From assembly GCA_026770025.1 (NCBI GenBank), contig JAMXDE010000039.1, positions 310,001 through 374,000 of the forward strand: DNA of 64,000 nt, read 5' to 3'. This DNA is from Craspedostauros australis (taxonomy: Eukaryota > Bacillariophyta > Bacillariophyceae > Mastogloiales > Achnanthaceae). The translations under genes were made by a program, and so were the position numbers. Of this stretch, positions 31,994 to 42,795 are shown piece by piece. Below the pieces are notes generated by a model. The model made no database searches. It saw only the letters and a program-made list of their open reading frames with translations, and had not been told where the DNA came from. How positions within the stretch are numbered: the first letter of the stretch is position 1; each line of letters begins with the position of its first letter.

Positions 31994-32770
31994 TTACATC
32001 AATGCGCTGAAGGGATTGAAGGACGAGCCTCCAACGTCATCGTCGCTTTCATCACTGTCGCTATCATCATCGCTGTATTTTTCGCTGTCACCAGCGCCAT
32101 CATCTTTCTCCTCAACGCAACCGTCACGATTGTCGCTATCGTTGCTAGCCAAGTCTCCTGACAACGCAGCCTCTTCCCGTATTCTTCGGTGTTGCTTTGT
32201 GCTACCATCCATCTTGCTGGTCCCTGCTCCATTCTTTTCATCGTTCATGCCAGCCTCACCATTCTCCTGCGCGTGGTCCTCACCGCTATCATCCTTGCCT
32301 TCATTGTCGGCATCTTTGGATTTCTTGGCATTGCGCGGCCTCTCTGACATGATCCGTGCCTCCACCGCGCAGTTGGCAATGGAATAGCGCTCTTTCTCTG
32401 CCTGGCTTTTCGGTTCGCACACGCGGACCCAAATCATGCCATTCTCCAACAGTCCCTCCTCGCGGCATCGTTTCAGCACCCACAGCCGTCGGTTGTTCAA
32501 GGAAAAGTACCACGGGCCATCATCCACGACGGGTCCCACGATGACCTGGATCGGCGGCAAGTCCGATGGTGAGATCTCCTTCCTGCGGATGGATTCCAGC
32601 GTTCCCATCACGCTGCGGCCGCATCCGCTGAAGACGGGTCGGATCTTGGAGTGCTGGAATCGGACGCGGCTGGGATCTACGAACAGACCATCCCCGATGG
32701 CGGTTGCAGCCGCGGGTTGGCCCCCGTTCGCAGCCTGCTTTTTCTTTTTCGCTTTCTTGCCGCGCGCCAT
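31994..32770 (-). CDS. Conserved small protein with ParB/sulfiredoxin-like core and acidic tail
   Basis: 258 residues. It starts with a Lys-rich stretch (MARGKKAKKKK). The core at about 30-125 has VRFQHSKIRPVFSGCGR, then DLPPIQVIVG, then SLNNRRLWVLKRCREEG, the pattern of a widespread uncharacterised eukaryotic family with a ParB/sulfiredoxin-like fold; the Arg pair in NNRRL and the Cys in SGCGR are the notable conserved residues. The C-terminal half is acidic and low-complexity (Asp/Ser/Glu). A nuclear or nucleolar location would fit the Lys-rich start and acidic tail, but this is inference. No catalytic role can be assigned. Confidence 0.72.
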   Translation of the reverse strand: MARGKKAKKKKQAANGGQPAAATAIGDGLFVDPSRVRFQHSKIRPVFSGCGRSVMGTLESIRRKEISPSDLPPIQVIVGPVVDDGPWYFSLNNRRLWVLKRCREEGLLENGMIWVRVCEPKSQAEKERYSIANCAVEARIMSERPRNAKKSKDADNEGKDDSGEDHAQENGEAGMNDEKNGAGTSKMDGSTKQHRRIREEAALSGDLASNDSDNRDGCVEEKDDGAGDSEKYSDDDSDSDESDDDVGGSSFNPFSALM

Positions 32771-33327
32771 GGTTCAGAACAGAATCCACGGCTGTTGGTG
32801 TTGGCGTTGGTGTTGGTGGTGCTCCTGCTCCTGTCTATTATCGATCTATTGTTCTCTTGGTCCTGCTCTTGTCTCTATTCTTGCTGTTGTTGCTTCTGAT
32901 GACGCTGTGAGTGGTGTGATGTCTCATGTGTGGCGTGTTTTCTGGTTGTGGTGATTTCGTGTCTCCGATCTGTGAGAAATCTGGTTCCGACTGGTACGAC
33001 TACATCTTTCCAAGATAGCTGCAGTTTGGCGCCAGAACGAGTGAGAACACTGTTATTCATCAAACAGCACCTACTACTATATGCTGGTACCTTCAGACGA
33101 CCCAGATACCCAAAGAGGACGAGAGCAGCTCGTATGCGACTGCTCGACACCAGACCAACCGAAAGAGTATGGCATCATGGAGTGAGTCTAATTTGTCTTA
33201 CTAGTGTACAATTTAAGCGCCACGACGTCGGCTTTGATGTTTCGAAATATCTTGCATTGCTTCATCGTTCGTTGTTCCGTTCTTTCTTCTTACTCGTATC
33301 ACAGACATCCTTCCGTCAGTAGTCGCA
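32771..33327. other. Intergenic region
   Basis: About 560 bp. A GTTGGTGTTGG run lies just upstream of the ParB/sulfiredoxin-like gene (about 32795-32825). No gene seen. Confidence 0.45.
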
Positions 33328-36300
33328 TTACATTTGAAGAAGGGCCGTCACTAATCCATTCGCCGCGAACAACGTAGATGCGATCAGTAGGCATGTAGCA
33401 GGCATCGAGAGCCGTGCGCGATACGAGCTCGATTTCGAAGCGTCATCCGTCCCTGTTTCGTCGGGCGTTTCGGAAGGCGACTGGGTCGGCGATGAAGTCG
33501 ACAAGGCTTCGTAGGCGCAAAAGTCAACATCCGACGGGGTGCACACCGGCTCCATCTGTCCACTGCCGTAGGCAGCGATGAAGTTGCATTGCAGCACCGT
33601 CGACTGTCGGCTCTGCACGTGATTCATGGAGGCCTGCACGCCGGCATCGGAGAATGACAGGATGGCAGCAGTCGAACGGAAAGAATTGTCGACAAAGCAA
33701 CTGTTCTTGACCGACAGGTCTCCTGACGTGCGGATCGCGTACCCACGTGGCTGTGAGAAAGCAAAGTCGAGAGAGGAGGATGGGAGAGAGATTGGAAGAA
33801 TGAGGGGTGTGTGAGGAAAGCGCACGAGTTGATGTGACACGCCACAGGACAGACCATGGCGGTGGTCGTGATGGTCATGAGTGTGGTGCATGACGCTAGT
33901 ACTTACCGCTGGATTTTCCACGTCGTCGTACTCGTTCTTGTCAAAGAGACAGTTATCGATCACCAGATTGCTTTGGTGTGTGTTCTCGATGATACCTGGA
34001 TACGAGAGGTTTTCGATCGCTCGGTTGTCCTGGAACAAGCACCCTCGGAACGTCACATCATGGCTCAACTCTTGGATTGCAGAAGTTGCAGCGACGGATT
34101 CATCTGTGGCGGAGGACCGCCCAGAGGCGTCTGCCGGATACCTGCTTTTCGATCGGGAGTCCCTGGGCGGCGCGTCGCCCTGCCATTGAAGCAGGATGGG
34201 AACAAGGTTTGCTTGGTTCTGCAAGCAGAATATCAGTAGCATGTGCAAAATGAATGATGAGGCGACGGAGCCAAATAACATCAAAGCCAAGGGTCATGTT
34301 TTGGAGAGGAAAGCAGCGGACAAAGTTGGCATTGTGAGACGGCAGCATCCTTTGCTTGATCGCAGCAAGGGGAGTCACAAACATAACCGTGCCCATAATC
34401 ACAAATCACAATCACACGCGCAAAACAAAACAAAACAAAGCGATGATACATCTTCATGCGCACGTCCACACAGCTCGACTGCACTGCAACTTACGATGAA
34501 TGCGCAATCCACGAAAGTGGTATCACCGGCAGACTTCAGCACGACCGACATAACTTTCTGCGCGTCAAACGTCAGTCCTCGCACGTGAGTGTTCTCCACA
34601 ACTTCCTGCATGTCGCCATAGGCTCCGTAGAAGGAGAGCAAGGCAAAGTCCCCACCGCGCACGATGCAATTGTTGCTGCGTTTCCCGTCTTCTCCGCACT
34701 GGTAAATGACATTTGGTCGGAATTGCAACGGGGCTTGCCCTTCGATCACGGTGCCATCATTCTGCACGTTGCCCAACGAGAAGATCGTCTCAGGACACAG
34801 AGTGTACACACGGGTGATGGAAGCATCCGCCACGTTGCGTTCCAGCCTGTAGATCTTGGTGAGATCCGTGAAGCAGTCTTCGTATTCCACGATGTACGTC
34901 GGCGCCGCGGACGGTTGCTCGGAAGGAGCGGTGCTCTCGGTTGGTGTTTGGGATGGGGAGCTCGATGGTTGCGTGCTTGGCGATTCCGATGGAGCGACAG
35001 ATGGCTCCTGCGAGGGAGATTGAGATGGGACGGATGATGGGTGCTGCGTTGGCGCATCGGTCGTGCATGGGCATACCTCGTCCACGGCTTGGCGCAATGC
35101 GGAACATTCTTCCGTGGTCTTTGTGCCCTCTACGGCAAGATCGGCGACCTCCTCGCATGTGACAGTGCCGATCAATGGATGATTGAAGGTTGCGTTGAGA
35201 AGGGAGACGGAATGCTGACCGGCGCAGAGTCCGCATGGGAGTCTCGGGGCCTCGGTGGGAGAGAAGGTTGGTGCTTCCGTTGGTGTGCTGCTCGGCGTTG
35301 TGGATGGCACGGTGGTCGGCTCAGCCGATGACGCGATGGTTTCTTCATCTATTGCTTCGCCAGTGCTGTTTTGCGTCGAATTCGTTTCGTCAATATTTAC
35401 TTCGGTAGTGCCTTCTGTCGGCGCAACCGACGGTGCTTCTAAGGAGATGGGCATGGCGACTGGGGACCGAAGGTCATCCACACATCCGCAGGCATCAAAC
35501 ATGTCCAATTCATACTTAATACGGCTGCAATCTGAAGGGGTCAACGACCGTGCCTCGTCCGCATCCATGATCTCCTGACATGTGGTGGAATTCGCACCGT
35601 TGAATTCGATTTCCAAGATTGCTTCTGGGTTGATGATGGTTCCTGTGCACACGCCACAGTACGATCCAGTCACATCCTCGACTGCGGAGACGGTCGTCAC
35701 TGTAGTTGCGACAGCGTCTCCAGTCGTAGGAGGAGTTGTTGTGGTGGTGGTTGCGGCAACCGTCGTGCTTTGCGTCGTCTCCACCATAGGATCTGGCACG
35801 ACACATCCACAGACCACTCGAACATCTTCTTGGATGGCGATGCATCGTGGCAACACGATATTTCCATCGATTGCGAGCTGCTGCAGCTCGGAGCATGTGT
35901 GCTGTCCGGAAAGGAAGTTGGTGACGTGGTCCGGTGAGGTCATCACTTCGTTGTCGGCGCAGAACTGACAGACTCCGACTGTCTCTCCCGATCGATTGAC
36001 GGAGGCCTCATCGCCGTTGTCCTCTGTTATTTCCACTTCTTCACTGTCAACATCTGCGGGTAGGTCGGGGATGGAAACATCGACGTCTCCCATTTCCTCC
36101 TTCGGCGTGATTCCATAGTCGCAACCGCAAACGTAATCGGCCTTTTTCTGCGTGGCTGCGCAGGACTCCTCAGAGATCATGCCCATTTCGCCTGCGCCCA
36201 TGAGACCGATGCAGCTGAAGGTTCCTTCCGCTGTCTGGATCAGTGCGCTGGTTTGCTCCATCGTTCCATTCTCGCAGATCAAGCATGGCGGTGCGCCCGT

Positions 36301-36387
36301 TTCTTCATTCTCGCCATAAGAAGCGTGAATGGATAACGAGAAGAGCAGCGCAGGGAGCAGGATCTTAATCAATTGTAGCGATGCCAT
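33328..36387 (-). CDS. GPI-anchored beta-helix-like surface protein A (three exons)
   Basis: Exons 34495-36387, 33907-34218 and 33328-33750 (introns 276 and 156 bp, GTAAGT donors, CAG acceptors) give 875 residues. The ATG at 36387 starts a clear signal peptide. Several repeated Cys modules follow (C-x2-C pairs such as CLIC, CQFC, CGVC and CGLC, each closed by a CxC such as CGC or CPC). A Pro/Ser/Thr/Glu-rich linker with PS-x-x-P repeats comes next. The C-terminal half has short beta-strand units ending in DCAF, GCLF, NCLF or NSCF, like a right-handed beta helix. A final hydrophobic tail suggests a GPI anchor. A cell-surface or wall protein is inferred. It is a paralogue of the protein at 52221-54616. 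The upstream in-frame start at 36435 is TTG and was rejected. Confidence 0.82.
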
Positions 36388-36999
36388 TCTGTCGATGCTC
36401 ACTGGACGATGTTGTGTTGAAGGAGACTTGCTCAATTGGATCAGGTGTCTTGTGGTGCCGATGTCAAGAGAGACAATGATTGCTGATGCCTGAGACGAAT
36501 GAGTTACGAAGATGGTGCTGTTGTGTTGCTGTTGCTTCTGAAGCAGTGGTTGTGAGCAATAATGACTATGATGATGATGACGATGATGATACGATTGGAG
36601 TGTACCCTAATCCTTTGTATGAAGGCCTCTCCTTTGCTCGTTTGATGGGCTCCAGTCGCTGTCGTCTCTGCTGATGAGCGCAGGAGCACAAGTATTGTCT
36701 GCTCTACTCGTGCTCTGGGTGGTGCTGTTCGTGTTGCGCGGTGTTGACGAAGTTGCGATGCAAAAATTTCGTGAGTAATTTCGTCGTTCTTGTTTTGTGA
36801 GGCGAGAGAGCCGTTGGGGGCAATTTTTGGCACGTCTCGCCATTTTGTCCGAAGGCGCACCTCGAAGGTGCGCGCAGGTAGTCGTGGGTGCGCGTTGAGC
36901 TTGTCACGCTCCTCTCCACGACACACCCCGATGAATATGTTGCGGGCCACACGCGCCAGGCCAGGGCTTGACTGGATTGGACTGGACTTGCTCACATTT
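36388..36999. promoter_or_regulatory. Region upstream of surface protein A gene
   Basis: About 610 bp up to the LINE target-site repeat. It has a GAT/GAC triplet run at about 36565-36590 and a perfect inverted repeat GCGCACCT-cga-AGGTGCGC at about 36855-36873. No gene seen. Confidence 0.45.
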
Positions 37000-37016
37000 T
37001 GTGATGGCTTTGGATA
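37000..37016. repeat. LINE target-site duplication, 3' side copy
   Basis: 17 bp (TGTGATGGCTTTGGATA) identical to 45369-45385 at the other end of the retrotransposon. The repeat stops exactly where both flanks begin to differ. Confidence 0.9.
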
Positions 37017-37053
37017 AATAAATAACACAATGATTAAACCCTCTCATGAGGCT

Positions 37054-37066
37054 GCGCCGGTGGCGC
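37054..37066. other. GC-rich hairpin in LINE 3' UTR
   Basis: A perfect inverted repeat GCGCC-ggt-GGCGC, 37 bp inside the 3' end of the element. Confidence 0.6.
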
Positions 37067-37086
37067 TTTTCTCCGCCTCCTTTCAA

Positions 37087-37105
37087 CTTCGCGCAGGGCG
37101 CGAAG
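37087..37105. other. GC-rich hairpin in LINE 3' UTR
   Basis: A perfect 8-bp inverted repeat CTTCGCGC-agg-GCGCGAAG, between the ORF2 stop and the first hairpin. Such stems near the 3' end are often what the element's own reverse transcriptase recognises. Confidence 0.65.
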
Positions 37106-37148
37106 GGAGCACGGAATCTGTGTATCGTTTCATGTAATGTAGTTGATG

Positions 37149-40100
37149 CTATCCACCCTCCGTAGAACCACCTGGGCCATTGCCGGGGTCTGGATGAGCT
37201 TGCCGGCGATAACGTAGCCACGTGAGCAGGGCGCCAGAGGCGGCCGGTTCACGTAGTATCATGGCAGCTTGCTCCACCCATACCGCGACCTGCGCTGTTG
37301 TAGCCCCTTCCGTCGGTTGGGACAACAGAATTCGTCGGTTGTCTGCTTGATCTGCCTCGAGGCGAAGTCGAAGTGATTCTGCTCGATTTTCCAGAGCTTG
37401 GATCATTTCGGCTTCGGCCGAGTCTTGACTGTGAAAAAGTTCGTCGTTACGCACCGCCCACTGCTCCCATGCGATGCGCCAGATACGCCGCACCAGCTGC
37501 CTTGCCCACTTTGCCGCTGACCTTCGTGACTGTTGCTGCTGCAAGTATTCCGCCTGCATGCTCTCCCAGTGAGTGACCAGCAGCCCCTTCCGGAGGGACT
37601 GATGCCCCACTGCGAGCTGATGCTGAATGGCCTCATGGAGCTTGCTTCCCGGGCTGGCTATTTGGAGATAAGCCGAGTTGTCAAACTGACTTCGAAGGAT
37701 GACAGAAATGCTTGCCGCCACCGCAGGATGGGTCGGATACCGCTGCAGCCACCTTCTAATGTCCTTCAGTAGACGATGTGCCACGTCGCGCCTGCCGCCG
37801 CTGGGACACTGCCAGAAATGCTTCGCATCCTCGCTTGCTGCACATCCTGGGCATTGGTCCGACAACCGCATTCCCCAGCGTTTCATGCGCTTGCCCAGAG
37901 GAGCCTCCCCGGTGATGAGCTTGGTGATGAGCACCCTCTTCGGCTGACCGACCTGCTGAAGCACTCGGCCTATGGTGGGCCACGCCACATGGGTTGCGTT
38001 ATCTATCGCCCGTCGAGAGGTGAGGACGCTGACAGCCTCCTGTTTAGTGCGCTCTCCGGCCACCGCCGCGTAGGTCACGTTCGTCAGCTTTGTCGCCGCC
38101 ACGAACGAGACGCGCTCTCCGCGTATGTGGCCGTTATAGTTCGTCGTGCCGATCATAGAGCTCCGCGCTGCTCCTGCCACCTTGTCTGCGATCACGTTCA
38201 GTCGGGCCCATCTATCCAGTCTGTTCCATTCCGTCTGATTATCCTGGTGCCCTTTGACATGTCGACCTCGGATCGTGACCGGTAGGTCTGCGCAGCTGTT
38301 GCGCACTGCCCGTAGCAGGTCGGCATCCGTGGAGGACGGCGACAACCGCCACTCCCTGTCCAAAGCCTTCAGAGCACCAACGTTGTCGCAACCGATCTCG
38401 ACACTGCCTTCAGCGACTCCATGCACTTCGCAAACCACTGCCAGCATCGTCAGCACCCCGTAGAGCCCCGAGAGCTCCGCCCTGTGCGATTGCATAGTCC
38501 CATTGGTTGCCGGGGCGAGGTTTGCGATAATCAGTTGGGCTGTTGCCCCGCCGTTCTCCGCAAGTATCACTGCCCCTGAGGCTCCGTTTCCGTCGGCTAC
38601 TGAGCCATCGCTGCACGCCACCGCTGTCCCCTGCCGTATGGATTGGGCAACCGTGTCCCAGGACCCCGCTATCTCATACTGCTGGACGGACCAGGATTGT
38701 GCAGGCTGCATGGCTTGAATGGCCATCTCCACGGAGGTCGGTCTCCCAGGTGCCGCAGCTATCCCTGCACTTGTTCCTGTCACGACGATCTTTCCCAAAT
38801 GGCGGTAACCATCCACGAGCATGTCGGGATGACTCACTTCTCCTTCGATTTCTGCGTAGAACCTCCGCCGACTGCGCCGAGGCATTCTGGCGAACACCTT
38901 CGAAGGCTGCGACTTGTCGTGCAGTCTATCACTCTCTGGATCCCAAAATACTAATGGCTGTTGCGATGTGAATCTTTGCCACTGCCCAAGGTGCTGCTCC
39001 AGTTGAACGTTGCCGGTTCTGGACACTGGGAAAATCCTCCGGATGACCTGCTGCCATGCTTTCCAGCTAGCTGAACCCAATTTCCCCACTGGTGGCCAGT
39101 TGAGACATGTGGACCGTAGTGGGACATCGCCAGGTTGGCCGGCCGATGGTAGAAGATGATCGCCGCCTACTGACACTATATCCGACAGCCAGAACACTTT
39201 CTTGGCGATCCGACACAAGTTGATGATCTTCTCCTGCTGTGGACCGAGCGCTAGGGCTTTGACGCGCACCATGATTGGCGCGTCATTTTGTCTGGGGGCA
39301 TGCAGTATCCTGCTCTCCCACTGCACTTTGATGCCCACCCCGCTTGTCTCCATCCACAATGACTTCATCCATGAGTCCTCGGCCAAGTGTCCCCATTGTT
39401 TTGGCTCCTGTTGGAACACGTCTGGAACTCCAACCTGTATTGTGAGTAGCTCCACCAACGTGTGCATGAGCTTGCCTGTCAACGTTGACCGCTGCCAATG
39501 GCGCGCCACTGTCTCAAGATGCTTTGTGACTTGCACATAGTACAGATGTTCCACTCCAAGGCCCAGACCTTCACTTGGCCCGAACACCAGTTTACGAGAC
39601 ACGTTCCGCTGAACTCCAGCCGCTGGCAGGGCTGCCATGAGGACTGGTCGCATGATACGTTCGGTGGCTTCTCGCGAGAACGTCGCACTTGTCAGTGGAT
39701 ATTCAAGAGCTTTCCATATCGTTGACTTCATGGCGATCCACGCGTGCGTTCGCAGCATGCGTCCTCTCCTCATCTTGTCTGCCCACTGCTCTGCTTTGCT
39801 CGCGTAGTACTCCTCATTGTCCTTCTGTACACCATCGTGCCTGACCATGACTCCAAGCGCCTTCCTGGCTTGGTCGACACGAAGCCGCAGCAGCGTGGAC
39901 CTGTCTTGGCTATCTGGCTGGCGGATGTCGATGTCGCCTGGTTGTTCGTCGATCGTTTTGTATTTCCATCCGGCGCCTTCCCACTTGAACGACATAAGGT
40001 ACCAGTAGCTTTTCCGAGGTTCGAGAGCTCCGCCTGTAGCGCGCAGCATACCTTCCCACGCATCTACCACTTGCTGGATCTCCCTGACGCACCCGTCTGA

Positions 40101-42677
40101 ATCATTGACATCCGACTGTACCGAGTGAATTAGGTCCGTGTCATCCACGAACGAGAAGCATACCAGCTTCGTGGACACTTTCTTGGTTGGACTGACGGCC
40201 TTGAATCCGTATCCACGTGCTGTCATTGCTGCCATGATCGGAGAACTCATTGCCACCCAACCCGCTGGCGATATGCCTAAGCCTTGAAGTAGACCTTGCA
40301 ATTTGGATCCGCGATGAGGGTAAGTTCGTGTGGATCTTCCAAAACCTGTCAGCACGTGGTGCTGCATGGACTGCACTGCAGATGTTACACTCTCCCCCAC
40401 TATGTTGGGCACCCCCAGTCGTCTCATGCTGAGCTCAAGGGGAACGTGCGCCATTCTGTCGTAGCAGCTTTTGGCATCGTTTGAACATATGCAGCTGGTG
40501 GCCGCTGTGATCCTGATGATGTCGTCCGTCATTCTGTTGTTGAGACTGACTTCTGCTGCGCTTCGCTGCTTGTGACTGCCATACTGTTCTTCCGGCAGCA
40601 TCTGATGTGCCTCCGCATGTTTCATCATGATCTTGCCGATCCATTTGAGATTAGCGTTGAAATCGCCCTCCACCAAGCTGATGGTGCGGAACCTGGAGAC
40701 TCGAAAGTTCCCTGGCTCCTTTAGCAGGGTGACATCGGTGCACTTCAGCCATCGCTTCAAATTGTATCCCGTCCTCAGAGACACCTCTCTCATGATCGCG
40801 TCGACGTTTGCGAGATCATCACACTTGGCATTCGCCTTCCAGAGTCCGAAGTGGAGGCCGGACGGACCCGACGTAGTCTTCTCTCTTGCTTTGGACCACA
40901 ACTGTTGGTGGCTTGACATGGTAATGTGGAGGTCGCTGTCCTTCCATGGTATCGCGCCTGTTCTGCTGAGTTCGTCGAGAAGACGGTTGTCATGTTGGTC
41001 GAGCTTGCGGTGATGTTTGCGTCTGGCCGACTGTATGCTCATGCTCCGTATGTCTCGAGCAAAGTTGGGATGCTGTAGCGGGGTCACGTAAGCTTGCCTG
41101 TATTTTGACTCATTCGCTTTCATGCATTGGGTGATGACCGCCTGCTCTTTATCGTACACTTCCTCTTCGCCACTTTCGTTATTGGCGATAACCATCGTCA
41201 CCTTGCTATTGGAATCGTAATCTCCCACCACCTGTCGTATGGCGCGAAAGGTTTCCACTATCTCCTCTCTTTTCTGTATGGAAACGAGGGCGGATTCCGC
41301 GGATGTGTTTCCCGCTTTGGCTTCCTCGTCTGCTCTCTGTTGCAGGAAAGTGGCCCGATGTTTCTGCGCGTCCTTTTTTGCCTTCTTCCATTTGTCATGT
41401 GCTCGCTTTCGTTTGTTGTCCAGATCTTCCTTGCTGAGAGTGGCTGTGCGGGTTGTGATACCTGCTTGCCGTTTTGCTCGTTCATACCAGCGGGAACTCA
41501 CTTTCTTGCCTCCTCGTCGCTTCCACGCCAAGTTCCAGAACTGCTTCTCCATGGCTCTCTTTTTAACCTCCGGAGAGAATGGCACCTTTCCCATGTGTAT
41601 AGTCCTTGCTTTTTTCTCGGCTGCCAACATGATGTCCGTACGGTCGCTGTCGATGGATTCCATTCGTTCCACTTGGTTCGGAGTAAGTGCTTTTGATGAT
41701 TCGATCTCTTCTCTTAGACTCTCTGCCCTTCGCTGCAAGTTCACCCGCCTGTATCGCTTTCGGACTTCTGTCTGATACCTTTTGACCGTGATGGGCCGGT
41801 TCAGACGTACTCTGCGCCCTTCGAATTTGCTGGTGGGTCTACTCGTTGTGCCGAAGACCGAGTCTTGGGTGACCTCTATCCATGCCGTGCGGTGGTCCCA
41901 GGGACCGAATGCGCTGTACCCTGAGCGCACGACTTGTAGGGACGCCGGCACCCAGATGCCGTCGATGACTCTGTCTGTGCTTGCTCGTACGTTGGTAGAC
42001 ACTCCTGCGCCCGTTGGGTGCCGACTGAGGATCGCTTCCTTCATGTGTAGCCTCGCCATCATGTTGGCCATCTGAGAACGATTCACCGGCATGTTGATAT
42101 CACCGCCCACTATCACTGTCTCTCCTGCTTCCTTCCACTGTCGGATCGATTCCTCGAGGTCTTGGATCAGTTGCAAAATGGGCGGTGTTTGTATGCCCTG
42201 CGACTCTAGCCATGAGGCCTGCTGGTTATGGACTGTCCCCGCGCTTTGCCCTCCTTTGTTTGGGATGTACACGCTGACGAACCTGATCGTCGTATCGCAT
42301 TTGCCTCTGATCGCCATGCTTGCCCATCTGCCGAGCTTGCGCGGATCATTGGCCCTGCTTTTGTATCTTCCTGTGATATTGCCCGTCATAGTGCAAGCTG
42401 TACCGCCCCACTGCTTCAGGCTGCCCAGCTGTTCTCTCTCGTTGTACGACAGAGAGTGTCGTTCTGTGTAGACGTGCTTCTTAGTCCTTGATTTCCATGA
42501 ATTCATTCGGCCAATCTTGGACCAATTGACTCCTATTTCTGAGAGGAGAGCGACGTCAATCTTCTGCTGCTTGACCCATTGCCATAGGTCGTCGTTTTTC
42601 CAATGTTTCGACTCAGCCTGGAGACATCCCACGTTCAAGGCGGCTATTCGTATCATAGTGCCGCCTTTGGTGAACAT
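37149..42677 (-). CDS. LINE ORF2: endonuclease, reverse transcriptase, RNase H, zinc-knuckle polyprotein
   Basis: 1842 residues from the ATG at 42677. Domains in order: an APE-type endonuclease at about 1-265 (LNVG start, Glu in SEIGVNW, GGDINMP near 194, WDH near 264 in place of the usual SDH); a Lys/Arg-rich helical linker; a reverse transcriptase at about 640-870 (motif A NDAKSCYDRM near 740, motif B QGLGISPAGW, motif C FVDD near 842 in place of the usual YADD/FADD); an RNase H at about 1350-1500 (CSDGS, then SHRAEL, CDN, and HVKGHQD); and a C-x2-C-H-C zinc motif near 1609. These activities nick the target, copy the RNA and remove it. No frameshift or early stop is seen. Confidence 0.93.
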   Translation of the reverse strand: MFTKGGTMIRIAALNVGCLQAESKHWKNDDLWQWVKQQKIDVALLSEIGVNWSKIGRMNSWKSRTKKHVYTERHSLSYNEREQLGSLKQWGGTACTMTGNITGRYKSRANDPRKLGRWASMAIRGKCDTTIRFVSVYIPNKGGQSAGTVHNQQASWLESQGIQTPPILQLIQDLEESIRQWKEAGETVIVGGDINMPVNRSQMANMMARLHMKEAILSRHPTGAGVSTNVRASTDRVIDGIWVPASLQVVRSGYSAFGPWDHRTAWIEVTQDSVFGTTSRPTSKFEGRRVRLNRPITVKRYQTEVRKRYRRVNLQRRAESLREEIESSKALTPNQVERMESIDSDRTDIMLAAEKKARTIHMGKVPFSPEVKKRAMEKQFWNLAWKRRGGKKVSSRWYERAKRQAGITTRTATLSKEDLDNKRKRAHDKWKKAKKDAQKHRATFLQQRADEEAKAGNTSAESALVSIQKREEIVETFRAIRQVVGDYDSNSKVTMVIANNESGEEEVYDKEQAVITQCMKANESKYRQAYVTPLQHPNFARDIRSMSIQSARRKHHRKLDQHDNRLLDELSRTGAIPWKDSDLHITMSSHQQLWSKAREKTTSGPSGLHFGLWKANAKCDDLANVDAIMREVSLRTGYNLKRWLKCTDVTLLKEPGNFRVSRFRTISLVEGDFNANLKWIGKIMMKHAEAHQMLPEEQYGSHKQRSAAEVSLNNRMTDDIIRITAATSCICSNDAKSCYDRMAHVPLELSMRRLGVPNIVGESVTSAVQSMQHHVLTGFGRSTRTYPHRGSKLQGLLQGLGISPAGWVAMSSPIMAAMTARGYGFKAVSPTKKVSTKLVCFSFVDDTDLIHSVQSDVNDSDGCVREIQQVVDAWEGMLRATGGALEPRKSYWYLMSFKWEGAGWKYKTIDEQPGDIDIRQPDSQDRSTLLRLRVDQARKALGVMVRHDGVQKDNEEYYASKAEQWADKMRRGRMLRTHAWIAMKSTIWKALEYPLTSATFSREATERIMRPVLMAALPAAGVQRNVSRKLVFGPSEGLGLGVEHLYYVQVTKHLETVARHWQRSTLTGKLMHTLVELLTIQVGVPDVFQQEPKQWGHLAEDSWMKSLWMETSGVGIKVQWESRILHAPRQNDAPIMVRVKALALGPQQEKIINLCRIAKKVFWLSDIVSVGGDHLLPSAGQPGDVPLRSTCLNWPPVGKLGSASWKAWQQVIRRIFPVSRTGNVQLEQHLGQWQRFTSQQPLVFWDPESDRLHDKSQPSKVFARMPRRSRRRFYAEIEGEVSHPDMLVDGYRHLGKIVVTGTSAGIAAAPGRPTSVEMAIQAMQPAQSWSVQQYEIAGSWDTVAQSIRQGTAVACSDGSVADGNGASGAVILAENGGATAQLIIANLAPATNGTMQSHRAELSGLYGVLTMLAVVCEVHGVAEGSVEIGCDNVGALKALDREWRLSPSSTDADLLRAVRNSCADLPVTIRGRHVKGHQDNQTEWNRLDRWARLNVIADKVAGAARSSMIGTTNYNGHIRGERVSFVAATKLTNVTYAAVAGERTKQEAVSVLTSRRAIDNATHVAWPTIGRVLQQVGQPKRVLITKLITGEAPLGKRMKRWGMRLSDQCPGCAASEDAKHFWQCPSGGRRDVAHRLLKDIRRWLQRYPTHPAVAASISVILRSQFDNSAYLQIASPGSKLHEAIQHQLAVGHQSLRKGLLVTHWESMQAEYLQQQQSRRSAAKWARQLVRRIWRIAWEQWAVRNDELFHSQDSAEAEMIQALENRAESLRLRLEADQADNRRILLSQPTEGATTAQVAVWVEQAAMILREPAASGALLTWLRYRRQAHPDPGNGPGGSTEGG

Positions 42678-42795
42678 GGAGTCTCCCCAGTGCTTGTCGA
42701 GGAGGTCCGGCCCTTCCCGGCGCCTTTCCTCCGGGGTTGCACCTGTTCGGCTTGCGGGGGTGGTTGACGATGCTTCGCCTGCCCCCAGCCTGTCA
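42678..42795 (-). other. LINE ORF1-ORF2 spacer
   Basis: 118 bp between the ORF1 stop and the ORF2 ATG. It could support reinitiation or internal entry for ORF2 translation. No stop-start overlap is present. Confidence 0.7.

Noticed and set aside
36388-36435. Extension of surface protein A upstream of its signal peptide
   Set aside because: It starts at TTG, and the ATG at 36387 gives a clean signal peptide.
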